A stretch of DNA of 64,000 nt from positions 806,001 to 870,000 of the forward strand of contig NZ_ATYB01000008.1 in NCBI RefSeq assembly GCF_000427465.1, in the 5' to 3' direction. The position numbers and the translations under genes were made by a program. Under the pieces are notes generated by a model. It searched no databases and was not told the origin of the DNA. It saw only the letters and a program-made list of their open reading frames with translations. The DNA comes from Sinorhizobium arboris LMG 14919. Lineage in GTDB: Bacteria > Pseudomonadota > Alphaproteobacteria > Rhizobiales > Rhizobiaceae. Shown piece after piece: positions 27,821 to 36,021 of the stretch (positions are counted from its first letter, which is position 1; each line of letters begins with the position of its first letter).

Positions 27821-27956
27821 GGCTCGCGCCGCTGCTTCGACGTCACTTGAAAATGCCCGCCGGCGTGCCCCCCGCGCGCCGGATGTGATCGAGCATGGCG
27901 CGGTATCGTGGAACGACCAACACAAACTCGGCGGCGACCGGACGCAGGTAATCGGC

Positions 27957-28154
27957 ATGGAAATGCGCCACGAGGTCTATATCGCCAACCGCCCAGCGCT
28001 GGTGGCCTACGCCACGCGGATCATCCGATCGCGAGAGGCTGCAGAGGATATTGTCCAGGATGCTTTTCTTCGGCTCGCCCCGGCCCAGGCCAATGCAACC
28101 TCGCCTAGCCAGATGCTGTCCTATCTCTGCGAAGGCGTGAGAGGCTTCGATTAG
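27957..28154 (+). pseudogene. Truncated ECF sigma factor (region 2 only)
   Basis: The frame from 27957 encodes about 65 residues: EVYIANRPALVAYATRII, then SREAAEDIVQDAFLRLAP, which is the N-terminal sigma-70 region 2 of FecI-like ECF factors. After SYLC the sequence departs from the family (a YRIVRNLALD-type continuation is expected) and stops at a TAG; region 4, which binds -35 promoter elements, is absent. Normal factors are about 165 residues. It is wedged against the convergent gene that ends at 28151. It is therefore read as a remnant. Confidence 0.7.
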
Positions 28155-28936
28155 CCCTTCGTCTTGGCTGTCGCGACCGGCTCCGTGGTCAGATGAAAAT
28201 CAGCCATCTCCTTTTCAGTAAGGTAATAGAGCCGGTCCGGCGGCGTTTCGAGGGCGTTGATCCAGAGGCTTGGGCCGACTCCCATCGTATCGAGATGGCG
28301 GACGACTCTGGCCGTGGTGGATTGTGCGAAGGACATGGCCTGTGCCGGTGTCGGCCGTTCCTCGCCGCCGCTGAAAACCTGATGCACGCCGATCAGCGCG
28401 TCCTTTTCCGCCACACGCGCCACGCCCCCGGCAAAGACGATCGGGCAGGAGGACGCGCAGAGCGCCTTTGCTGCCACTTTGGTATCGAGCTTCTTCTCGC
28501 GGATCAGTTTCGACATCGCGAGCGCATCGTCCACCGAACCGCCCGGCGAGTTGAAGGTCACGGTTTTCACATATTCGCCGCGCGCTTCGATCTCTTCGGC
28601 GAAGCGCGAACCGGCGCCGAGGTCGATCGTGCCCTCGGCGAGCAGAACGCCGCCGGGTCGGAGATCGAACTTCATCGGTTGGCGCAGTACTTCGTCAGAG
28701 CTTCCGGGTTGGACCGGCGGACCGTTCGGCGCAGCTTCGGTCACTGCAGGAAGCAGAACCGGCCGATCCTCGAGCATCGGATCGAAGCCGGACAGCTCGG
28801 CGTTCTGGGCAGCCAGGTCGCGCAAGTCGATCAGCAGGAAGGTCCCGGCGGCCATCAGCATCACGATGAAGGCGCCGCGCATCAGCACACCGTCGTCGAG
28901 TCGCATGAGCGCCTTAACGGTTTCATCGATCCTCAT
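28151..28936 (-). CDS. ClpP/SppA-like periplasmic protease-fold protein, membrane anchored
   Basis: The 261-residue protein has one membrane helix near residues 20-40 (GAFIVMLMAAGTFLLIDL) and then a ClpP/crotonase-fold domain with FNSPGGSVDDALAMS (oxyanion loop) and ALCASSCPIVFAGG, where the candidate nucleophile serine sits, and GVHQVF with a possible catalytic His. It most likely acts in the periplasm. I chose ATG 28936 (AAAGGACC upstream); it overlaps the end of the coiled-coil membrane protein gene by 14 bases, indicating one operon. Whether it is an active peptidase is not settled. Confidence 0.75.
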   Translation of the reverse strand: MRIDETVKALMRLDDGVLMRGAFIVMLMAAGTFLLIDLRDLAAQNAELSGFDPMLEDRPVLLPAVTEAAPNGPPVQPGSSDEVLRQPMKFDLRPGGVLLAEGTIDLGAGSRFAEEIEARGEYVKTVTFNSPGGSVDDALAMSKLIREKKLDTKVAAKALCASSCPIVFAGGVARVAEKDALIGVHQVFSGGEERPTPAQAMSFAQSTTARVVRHLDTMGVGPSLWINALETPPDRLYYLTEKEMADFHLTTEPVATAKTKG

Positions 28937-30221
28937 GCGACCGGTCCTTTGCACGCGTCCTCGGGTCGAGGCTTGTGATGTTGTTCGGTTCCTCCGCTTT
29001 GCCCGCCGCTTCCGCCATTTCGCTGAGTGGCACCCCGTTCGCCGTCACGGCGCGCTGCACTTCCAAGGCCTGCAGAAGCTCGGCCGCCGTAATGCGCTCG
29101 GCAAAGGGTAGCTTCTCCTCCTGCCTTCGGATGGCTCCGTGCACGGTCGCCAGAATGAAAACCAGCACACCCGGCAGCAAGTCGATGGAAATAGCCCCGG
29201 CCCAGGCGGGAATGAAATCGTTCCCATAACGCAACACGGCTTCTGCGGATGACAGCGGGACGAAGCGTCGCTCGTCCACCGGCGCACGCGCCAGGATTTC
29301 GTCTGCCGCTTCGGAGAGGACTTTGGATTGTGCTGCAACCGAGGCCCGCACCGTCTCCATGACCTGATCCTGGCGGTTGACGAGATCGGCATTGCCGCCG
29401 TCGGCCACGGGTGCGATGAAGCCGAGAGACAGGTCGTCTGCGGCGCGGCGGATCGAAGGCGCGATCGATGTCTGCCCGAGCGACGTAATCACCCCTGTGA
29501 GCGCCACCACTTCGGAGGAGAACTGATCGGCACGCGGCGCGATCGCACCGGGGGCCGAGACCAGCGTGCGCATCGTCTCGAGCCGCTTCTGGCCCTGGTT
29601 GAACAGCATCGTCACCTGTTCCCGGGAGGCATTGATGCCATTTTCCAGATCCTTCATCTGTGCCGACATTTGCGACAGCAGCTGGACCACGCTTCCGGAT
29701 CCCGTCGTGCCGGTGAGCGCTCCCGACTGCCGCTCCGAGGCGGCAAGCTGGGCGAAGCGTTCGGATGCGCGCTGGATGTCGGGCAGCAGACTCTGGGCCG
29801 CGAGCGCGTTCTGATGCGCCTGATCGAGGTCGGCCGTGTAGTCCTCCACCGTTTCCGCGAGATGCTGTTCGAGCGCGGCCGAACCGGCCAGCGCCGCCGC
29901 ATTGAGCCAGCTCGACATGGCGATGATCATGGCCGCGCCCAAAGCCATCACACCGAGCATGGCGGCCCGGCCCATATGCGTGGTCACGTGCGGATAGAAG
30001 CGTGCCATATAGGACCAGAAGGCGTAGATGCCGACCGAAACCGAAGCCGAGTAGATGATCGCCGCGAAGAAGACCGACGTCGGGGAGCCGTCGAGAATGC
30101 TGCGGACGCCGAGATAGGTATAGACGCCAGAGGCGAGCGCCAGCACTGCCAGTGCAAAACGCGTCATCGTTTCGACGGCCGCAACGCCATCATGCAAACG
30201 TTGGGATGCGCCGAGGGCCAT
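28923..30221 (-). CDS. Membrane protein with a long coiled-coil domain, function unknown
   Basis: I do not recognise the family. The 432-residue protein has three N-terminal membrane segments (starting FALAVLALASGVYTYLGV, then FFAAIIYSASVSVGIYAFW and AAMLGVMALGAAMIIAMSSW), a helical, Gln/Ala-rich region of about 220 residues, and a last helix at GAISIDLLPGVLVFILATV followed by a charged tail. The layout resembles a receptor-like or scaffolding protein with a periplasmic coiled coil. The ATG at 30221 is chosen because GGAGA lies 8 bases before it. It is coupled to the ClpP-like gene downstream. Confidence 0.6.
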   Translation of the reverse strand: MALGASQRLHDGVAAVETMTRFALAVLALASGVYTYLGVRSILDGSPTSVFFAAIIYSASVSVGIYAFWSYMARFYPHVTTHMGRAAMLGVMALGAAMIIAMSSWLNAAALAGSAALEQHLAETVEDYTADLDQAHQNALAAQSLLPDIQRASERFAQLAASERQSGALTGTTGSGSVVQLLSQMSAQMKDLENGINASREQVTMLFNQGQKRLETMRTLVSAPGAIAPRADQFSSEVVALTGVITSLGQTSIAPSIRRAADDLSLGFIAPVADGGNADLVNRQDQVMETVRASVAAQSKVLSEAADEILARAPVDERRFVPLSSAEAVLRYGNDFIPAWAGAISIDLLPGVLVFILATVHGAIRRQEEKLPFAERITAAELLQALEVQRAVTANGVPLSEMAEAAGKAEEPNNITSLDPRTRAKDRSHEDR

Positions 30222-30294
30222 AAGCACGATCTCCGCAGAGGAATGTATTCCTTAACAGAGAATGAAGAAACGGGCGGAATAAAGGCTGCCCGCG

Positions 30295-30402
30295 AGGCCA
30301 CGGCGCTGCGCGTCGGACAAGATGCGCAAATATCGCTGCAGCACTTTGATTTGCCGCATGTTTTTGCCCTCTAACCCTATGGGATTAAAGGAAACAGCAT
30401 AG
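30295..30402 (-). repeat. CATGCAGCAA-type rhizobial repeat, copy 2 (inverted)
   Basis: Read on the minus strand this stretch goes GTTTCCTTTAATCCC, GGGCAAAAACATGCGGCAAA, CAAAGTGCTGCAGCG and ends in the GCGCATC/GACGCGC stem, matching the element at 20792-20905 base for base in many places. It accounts for the 210-base gap between the membrane protein and cyclase genes. Confidence 0.65.
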
Positions 30403-30438
30403 GGACACTGTTTCAATCTGCTTGCACTCCAGTTGACG

Positions 30439-32001
30439 CTATCCAACGAGATAGGTCTCGACCATGCCGATTCCTCGCAGGTCCAAGGCGCAACGCCGCT
30501 CAAGCGCCCATTCGCCACGAAGAGCGCGCCTCGTCGCCTCGGAGATCTGTATGCAGTCGGCAATCCCCTGGGACTCGAGGCGGCTCGCGATGTTCACCGT
30601 TTCCCCCCACACGTCGTAGACAAATCGCAGCCGCCCGATGAGCCCGGCGACGACAGCGCCTGAATGTATCCCGATCCGAATCCGAAAACGGTCGGTCCCG
30701 GCTTCCGTGTCCTGCAGCGATCGCAGCATGGACATTCCGAGAGCCAAGATCCTGTCGGCGTGATCCGGTGCAGGCTCGGGGATCCCGCAGGCGGCCATAT
30801 AGGCGTCTCCGATGGTCTTGATCTTCTCGACGCGATGCTGCTCGGTCAGCAGATCGAACTTCCTGAACATCCCGTCGAGGCGCCTGACCAGATCGGACGG
30901 GGAGAGCTTTGCCGCAATGGGCGAAAAGCCGACGATATCAGCAAACAGAATGGAGACCTCTTCGAAGCGGTCCGCGATGATCTCTTCGCCATCCTGCAGC
31001 CGGGCAACGATCTGGTCTGGCAATATCGCTCGAATGAGCGAATCCGACCGCATCTTTTCCGTTTTTATCTGCTGGAGATAATGGCGTTCCCGATCGAGCC
31101 AGCGCTTCTTCTCAAGCGTGGAGTTGATCCGTGCTCGCAAGAGTATCGGATTGAAGGGTTTCGTCAGGTAGTCGTCGGCTCCGGCCTCGATGCAGCGGGC
31201 TACCGCCGTGACTTCACTCAGGCCCGATATCATGATGACCGGAACGTGCTGCCACCGCTCCTCGGACTTCAGTCGCGACAGCATCTCGATGCCGTTCATG
31301 TCCGGCATGAGAATGTCGAGCAGGATCAGGTCGAACTCGTCTTCGGCCAATTTCGCGAGGGCGGACAGTCCGGATTCGGCGGTGACGACGCAATGGCCCT
31401 CGCGTCGCAGCCGCCGGGACAGGAGATCGCGGTTGCTGGCCACGTCGTCGACGAGAAGGATCCTGCCGCCCCGTTCCGGCCATGCAACCTCCTGCGCCTT
31501 GAACAGAAGCTGCTCAAGCCCTGCCGCGTCGATCCCGGTGCGTTCCACCGTCTGAAGCATGTCGACGGTCTCGCCGCGCGACAGTCTGGCGATGGCGTCG
31601 ACTTGCCTCAAGAGCTCCGCCGCCGCCGAAAGTATCACCTGGAGATCCTCGGCCAGCGCATGCTGCTGCGCATCCCTTGCCTCCTCGAGAATCATTTCGG
31701 AATAGCCGATGATGGCGTTGAGCGGCGTGCGCAGATCATGCCGGAGCCTTGCCTCGGCCTCCGCTTCCCCCTCCTCCAGAGCGCAGGCCGTGCCATCGAG
31801 AAGGCGATCGATAAGGCCGTTCAATTGCTTCGCTGCAGAGCCTATCCGATCCAGGTCGCTCCTTACGTGATGCAGACCCAGATCCCGCGCCTGCTCGACG
31901 AGCAGCTCCTGGAAACCCAGGATTGCCCGCGCCGGCCCGGCCAGCCGCTGGTCCACGTGAGCGGCAATCGCCTGGCGCTGAAAGTCGTTGCCGGTGGCCA
32001 T
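30439..32001 (-). CDS. Receiver-domain class III adenylate cyclase with an N-terminal HisKA-like helix pair
   Basis: The 520-residue protein has three parts. Residues about 80-145 form a histidine-kinase-like dimerisation/phosphotransfer segment with [18 protein letters not shown] and His at 88, but no kinase ATPase domain follows. Residues about 178-295 form a receiver with acceptor Asp229 and Lys281. Residues about 345-515 form a class III cyclase: metal-binding Asp355 and Asp399, base-specifying Lys395 and Asp463, and Asn470 and Arg474 for catalysis. The Lys/Asp pair predicts ATP rather than GTP as substrate. It lies 8 bases after the CheY-like gene, so cAMP output is probably controlled by phosphorylation from the hybrid kinase. 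Confidence 0.88.
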   Translation of the reverse strand: MATGNDFQRQAIAAHVDQRLAGPARAILGFQELLVEQARDLGLHHVRSDLDRIGSAAKQLNGLIDRLLDGTACALEEGEAEAEARLRHDLRTPLNAIIGYSEMILEEARDAQQHALAEDLQVILSAAAELLRQVDAIARLSRGETVDMLQTVERTGIDAAGLEQLLFKAQEVAWPERGGRILLVDDVASNRDLLSRRLRREGHCVVTAESGLSALAKLAEDEFDLILLDILMPDMNGIEMLSRLKSEERWQHVPVIMISGLSEVTAVARCIEAGADDYLTKPFNPILLRARINSTLEKKRWLDRERHYLQQIKTEKMRSDSLIRAILPDQIVARLQDGEEIIADRFEEVSILFADIVGFSPIAAKLSPSDLVRRLDGMFRKFDLLTEQHRVEKIKTIGDAYMAACGIPEPAPDHADRILALGMSMLRSLQDTEAGTDRFRIRIGIHSGAVVAGLIGRLRFVYDVWGETVNIASRLESQGIADCIQISEATRRALRGEWALERRCALDLRGIGMVETYLVG

Positions 32002-32009
32002 CTTTCCAC

Positions 32010-32375
32010 CTATGTCGCGAGCAACTGCTCGATCTTACGGACGAGTTGGGGCAAGTCGACCGGCTTGCTGTCGTAATCGTCGCAGCCGGCGGCAAGGGCC
32101 ATCTCCCGGTCGCTCGCCATGGCGTGCGCCGTCAGCGCGATGACCGGTATTCCCGATGTAAGCGGATTGGCCTTGATCCGCCGCGTTGCTTCCCATCCAT
32201 CCATCACCGGCAGACTCATATCCATGAGGATGAGGTCCGGCATTTCCGTCTTGGCAAGTTCGACGCCGGCCTTTCCGTTCTCAGCAATCAGCACGTCGAA
32301 GCCGCGACGTGACAGCCGCCGCGAAAGCATGTCGCGGTTCATCTCATTGTCTTCCACCAGAAGGATTCTCGTCAT
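32010..32375 (-). CDS. Single-domain response regulator, CheY/DivK-like
   Basis: The 121-residue protein is only a receiver: acidic pocket LLVEDNEMNRD, acceptor Asp in LILMDMSLPVMDGWEA, Thr in VIALTAHAM, and Lys in YDSKPVDL. It has no output domain and lies between the hybrid kinase and the receiver-cyclase. It may shuttle phosphate or act as a sink. GGAGGAG precedes ATG 32375. Confidence 0.9.
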   Translation of the reverse strand: MTRILLVEDNEMNRDMLSRRLSRRGFDVLIAENGKAGVELAKTEMPDLILMDMSLPVMDGWEATRRIKANPLTSGIPVIALTAHAMASDREMALAAGCDDYDSKPVDLPQLVRKIEQLLAT

Positions 32376-32399
32376 TTGCGGCTCTCCTCCTGCCTGTGC

Positions 32400-35153
32400 T
32401 CAGCCGTTCGCGAGGGCGTTGCCGGCCAAGGCGCCCGATCCGATCTGACGCTCGAGTGCCTCGACCAGTTGGGACCTGCTGTTTGCGCCCTTGTTCACGA
32501 CGGCGACCGCCCGGTCGCGCAACCATTTCAGCTCGTTTGCCGAGAGGTCCTTCGAAGTGACCACCACCACCGGAATGTTCTGCAGCTCCGGAATCCTCTG
32601 CATTTCGCTCAGCGTCTGGAATCCATCCATTTCCGGCATCAGAAGGTCGAGCAGCACGAGACGCGGCAGAAGCCGCTTCATCATTTCCAGCCCGCGAATG
32701 CCGTCGCTCGCCTCATGTACGGTCCATTTTCTCTTGACCAGAATGCGCCGGAGAAACTCGCGGGAGGCCTGATCGTCGTCGACGATCAGCACGTCGTCCT
32801 TGCCGCCCCCGAATGCCTCGATCGTCCGGACCAGTTTGTCGGTGTCGATGGGCTTCGTCAGATATTCGACCGCGCCCAGCGAAAGACCCAGTTCGCGATC
32901 CGCAAGGATCGTCGCCAGGATCACCGGGATCGTGCATAATTCGGGATCGTTCTTCAAAGCGCGCAGGACCGACCAGCCGTCCTGATGCGGCATGATGATG
33001 TCGAGAATGATTGCGTCTGGCCGATGCTCGCGTGCGGCGACCAATCCCTCCTGTCCGTTCGATGCTTCGATCGAAGCGAGGCCCGCTTCTGCCAGCGCCT
33101 TTGCAATAAGGCTGCGCGCAGCCGGCTCGTCGTCGATGATGAGTGCGGTGCGGCCTGACCGTACCTGCGGTGCCGGTGCGGCCGGTGGTCTGTCGGCCTC
33201 TCTCTCGCACTGCGCCGGCACCTCCATCGTGAACACCGAACCCTTGCCGACCTCGCTCCTTACGGTGACGACCCCGCCTATCATGCGGCAGAAGCTGCGC
33301 GTGATGCTCAGACCGAGGCCCGTGCCGCCGTAGTTTCGGGTGGTGGAAGCATCGGCCTGGGTGAAGGCATTGAAAAGCCGTTCCTGCTGCTCCGGTGTCA
33401 TGCCGATACCGGTGTCGGAGACCTGGAATACAAGCCAATCACGCTCCGCTCTCTGCTCCCGCCATACCTTCAGGGTCACCCGCCCGCCAGTGGTGAACTT
33501 GGCGGCATTGCTGAGCAGGTTGAAAAGGTTCTGGCGCAGCTTGGTCTGGTCGGAATGCATCTCGCCGAGATCGGCCCCGAAGTCCTGCGTGAATTCGTTT
33601 CCGTTCTTGGCCATCAACGGCGCGACCGTTGCGGCAACGTCGCGAAGCAATGCGGCAACGCCGAAGGTCTCGCGGAAAACCTCCATTTTGTTCGCCTCGA
33701 TCTTCGACAGGTCGAGAATGTCGTTGATAAGCGAAAGAAGATGCCTGCCCGCAGACGCTATTTTATCGAGGTCCGGGACAAGCTCCTCATCCCCGTGGTC
33801 GCGTGCCTCCTCCATCAGCATCTCGCTGTAGCCGATGATCGCGTTAAGCGGCGTGCGCAACTCGTGGCTCATGGAGGCGAGAAACCGGCTCTTGGCCTCA
33901 TTTGCCGACTCTGCACGGCTCTTCGCACGCTCGAGTTCAACCTGCCGCTGCTTGAGCTCGGTAATATCGGTGTAGACGGCCACCGTCCCACCGTCCGGAA
34001 TCTTGCGCTTGCTGATACGAACCCATTTATCGCCGAACCGCTTCTCATCGACGAGCCCGGCAGGATCCCCGTGGAGCCTTACCCGCTCGTCGAGCCACTC
34101 CTTCGGCGACTTGCCTTCGAGGTCCACCTGGCCCATCTCCAGGTTCTGCTCCACGATCTCGCGGAAACTCCTGCCGCGAAGCGTATTCGGTGTGTGGCTC
34201 GGGAAGATTTCGCAATACTTGCTGTTGGCGACCAGTATCCTGTCTTCGGAGTCGTAGAGGACGAAGCCGTCCGAAATCACCTCGAGCGCGGCCGCGATCG
34301 TCCGCCGCTGCCGCTCCGCCTCGTCTTCGAGCTTTTTCTTTTCGATCGCGCTTTCCCGGAAAAGCGAAAGCGTCCTTGCCATTGCTCCGAGTTCGTCGCC
34401 GCCCCCCTCGGGGATCTCGACCTCGTAGCGCCCTTCCGTCAGATCGCCGATGACGCGATTGAGACGCCGCAGAGGGCCGACGATCGAGCGCAGGACGAGA
34501 AGCGTCAGCAGCGAGCCGATCAGCAACACGCCTCCCACCAGGATGGCGGCGGTCGTGGCGGTCTTCTCGGTTTGCGCGACAACCTCGCTGCGGGCGGCTT
34601 CCGCCTCGGCCTTAACCTGTTCGACGAGCCTGTTAAGATCCGCATCGACCTTCCCGCTGTGGGTGCGCGCTTCGGCCAGCAAAGCATTGCCGACGATACG
34701 GTTGTCCTGGGTGTAGCTGTCGGCTGCCTGCATCGCCGTCTCTACATAGGCGTCGACCTCGGCGCGAATTTCCTCCACCGCCTCGGGCGCGTGCCTTGCA
34801 AGGCGGGCCAGTTGCACCTGCAACCGTTCGCGTGCCTCGTCGGCATTGCGCTGGGAATTCATCAGCAGACTGACGGAGAGGTCCGTCAACCAGTATCTGA
34901 GATCGCCAAATGCCACATGGGCCGAGGCTGCCGATGCCGCCCGGTCGAAAAGCTCCCTGGTCTCGGCCATGCGCTCGGCGCTGCGATAAAGCGCCTGCGT
35001 GAGAAACAGGGATGAAAGAACAAGGCTGATCAGGCCGGCCGCCGTAAGCGCAGCCACGCGGGCAGAGATCGGCAGATCGGTGATCCGGCTGTCGAGCCGT
35101 TTCGCGGGCCCGCCGGCCTCTGCCGACCGCAGCTCATGCCCGAGCGCGCTCAT
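32400..35153 (-). CDS. Membrane hybrid histidine kinase with two receiver domains
   Basis: The 917-residue protein has membrane helices near 31-52 and 201-222 around a periplasmic helical domain of about 148 residues, then HAMP (to about 275), PAS (about 285-400), HisKA with His430 in the motif [13 protein letters not shown], HATPase (about 540-648, with [14 protein letters not shown] and GGTGLGLS), and two receivers with Asp718 and Asp836. Its ATG at 35153 overlaps the stop of the haem-binding gene by 4 bases. The periplasmic region plausibly takes its signal from that neighbour. The output partners are the CheY-like protein and the receiver-cyclase downstream. Confidence 0.9.
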   Translation of the reverse strand: MSALGHELRSAEAGGPAKRLDSRITDLPISARVAALTAAGLISLVLSSLFLTQALYRSAERMAETRELFDRAASAASAHVAFGDLRYWLTDLSVSLLMNSQRNADEARERLQVQLARLARHAPEAVEEIRAEVDAYVETAMQAADSYTQDNRIVGNALLAEARTHSGKVDADLNRLVEQVKAEAEAARSEVVAQTEKTATTAAILVGGVLLIGSLLTLLVLRSIVGPLRRLNRVIGDLTEGRYEVEIPEGGGDELGAMARTLSLFRESAIEKKKLEDEAERQRRTIAAALEVISDGFVLYDSEDRILVANSKYCEIFPSHTPNTLRGRSFREIVEQNLEMGQVDLEGKSPKEWLDERVRLHGDPAGLVDEKRFGDKWVRISKRKIPDGGTVAVYTDITELKQRQVELERAKSRAESANEAKSRFLASMSHELRTPLNAIIGYSEMLMEEARDHGDEELVPDLDKIASAGRHLLSLINDILDLSKIEANKMEVFRETFGVAALLRDVAATVAPLMAKNGNEFTQDFGADLGEMHSDQTKLRQNLFNLLSNAAKFTTGGRVTLKVWREQRAERDWLVFQVSDTGIGMTPEQQERLFNAFTQADASTTRNYGGTGLGLSITRSFCRMIGGVVTVRSEVGKGSVFTMEVPAQCEREADRPPAAPAPQVRSGRTALIIDDEPAARSLIAKALAEAGLASIEASNGQEGLVAAREHRPDAIILDIIMPHQDGWSVLRALKNDPELCTIPVILATILADRELGLSLGAVEYLTKPIDTDKLVRTIEAFGGGKDDVLIVDDDQASREFLRRILVKRKWTVHEASDGIRGLEMMKRLLPRLVLLDLLMPEMDGFQTLSEMQRIPELQNIPVVVVTSKDLSANELKWLRDRAVAVVNKGANSRSQLVEALERQIGSGALAGNALANG

Positions 35154-35908
35154 TTGAACAAGACGATGCTGATGGCACCGCCCAGATCACCGGCCTTGCC
35201 GCCTTCCTTCGGATAGCCGGTGACGTCGATTTCGCCTTTCGGCGAACCGTGACAGGAAAGGCACGACTCCGTGTAATATTCCGGCAGCAGCATCCGGAAG
35301 GCAGGACGGCCGTCCACCTGCGTCACTTCCGTATAGAGTTCACCCTTCGGCCTCTGCGGATCCGAAAAGACCTCCTTGATGACCCGCGCTTCCCAAGCGT
35401 CGGGAAGCGACTTGCGGTTGCGGACCAGCACCTCCGGCGCCGTAACGCGGACCAGCGCCTCATTGCCCGCCTTGACGGCAAATTTCTCGTTCATCAGGCG
35501 CGCGAAAATGGCCGGGACGAAGCCCTTGAACCCGATTCCGGGCCGGTTTATGTCGTCCTGCTCTTCGTTCACGACCTCCCGCATCGCCTCGATCTGCGCC
35601 TGCAGAAGCTTGCGATCGCGCTCGCCGAGGTCATCCGAGGTCAACCTGTGGCCGGTGCGCTCCGCATAGAGGGCGATCGTCTCGGCAGTGAAACGCTCGC
35701 CGTCGAGCTTCTTGTCTCCGATTGCAGGATCATTGATGAGCGACTGGTAGTTGGAAAGGACGTTCCGGGCGGCACGCAGCAACTCGGCGAGCCGTGTACC
35801 GGTGGCGATATCGGCGGCGTCCTCAGCAGCAACCGAAGGTACGAAGAGCGCGCAACCGCACAATACGGCAACCATGCAGTTTCGCGCCAGGGCTGAAAGG
35901 GCTTCCAT
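35150..35908 (-). CDS. Periplasmic c-type haem protein, DUF3365 (Tll0287-like)
   Basis: The 252-residue protein has a signal peptide ([17 protein letters not shown], cleavage near residue 28) and a C-terminal CxxCH haem site (Cys216, Cys219, His220 in ESCLSCHG), as in the DUF3365/Tll0287 family, a PAS-like fold proposed to sense redox or small gases. I chose ATG 35908 because GGGGGGAGAG lies just before it. It heads the signalling operon and is coupled to the hybrid kinase gene, which strongly suggests a sensor-accessory role. Confidence 0.85.
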   Translation of the reverse strand: MEALSALARNCMVAVLCGCALFVPSVAAEDAADIATGTRLAELLRAARNVLSNYQSLINDPAIGDKKLDGERFTAETIALYAERTGHRLTSDDLGERDRKLLQAQIEAMREVVNEEQDDINRPGIGFKGFVPAIFARLMNEKFAVKAGNEALVRVTAPEVLVRNRKSLPDAWEARVIKEVFSDPQRPKGELYTEVTQVDGRPAFRMLLPEYYTESCLSCHGSPKGEIDVTGYPKEGGKAGDLGGAISIVLFK

Positions 35909-36021
35909 GTTCTCTCCCCCCAGGAGGAAGCACAAGCCGGGAGGATATCACAGGAGGGCCGGCGGAAGGAGTCATCAGGATTCGCGCTCTCGCGCTCAAG
36001 CCTTGATCCGACTGCCGTGAT

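Noticed and set aside
30244..30375. A 43-codon plus-strand frame beginning MYSLTENEE
   Set aside because: Most of it lies in the inverted rhizobial repeat at 30295-30402, and it has no good ribosome site.
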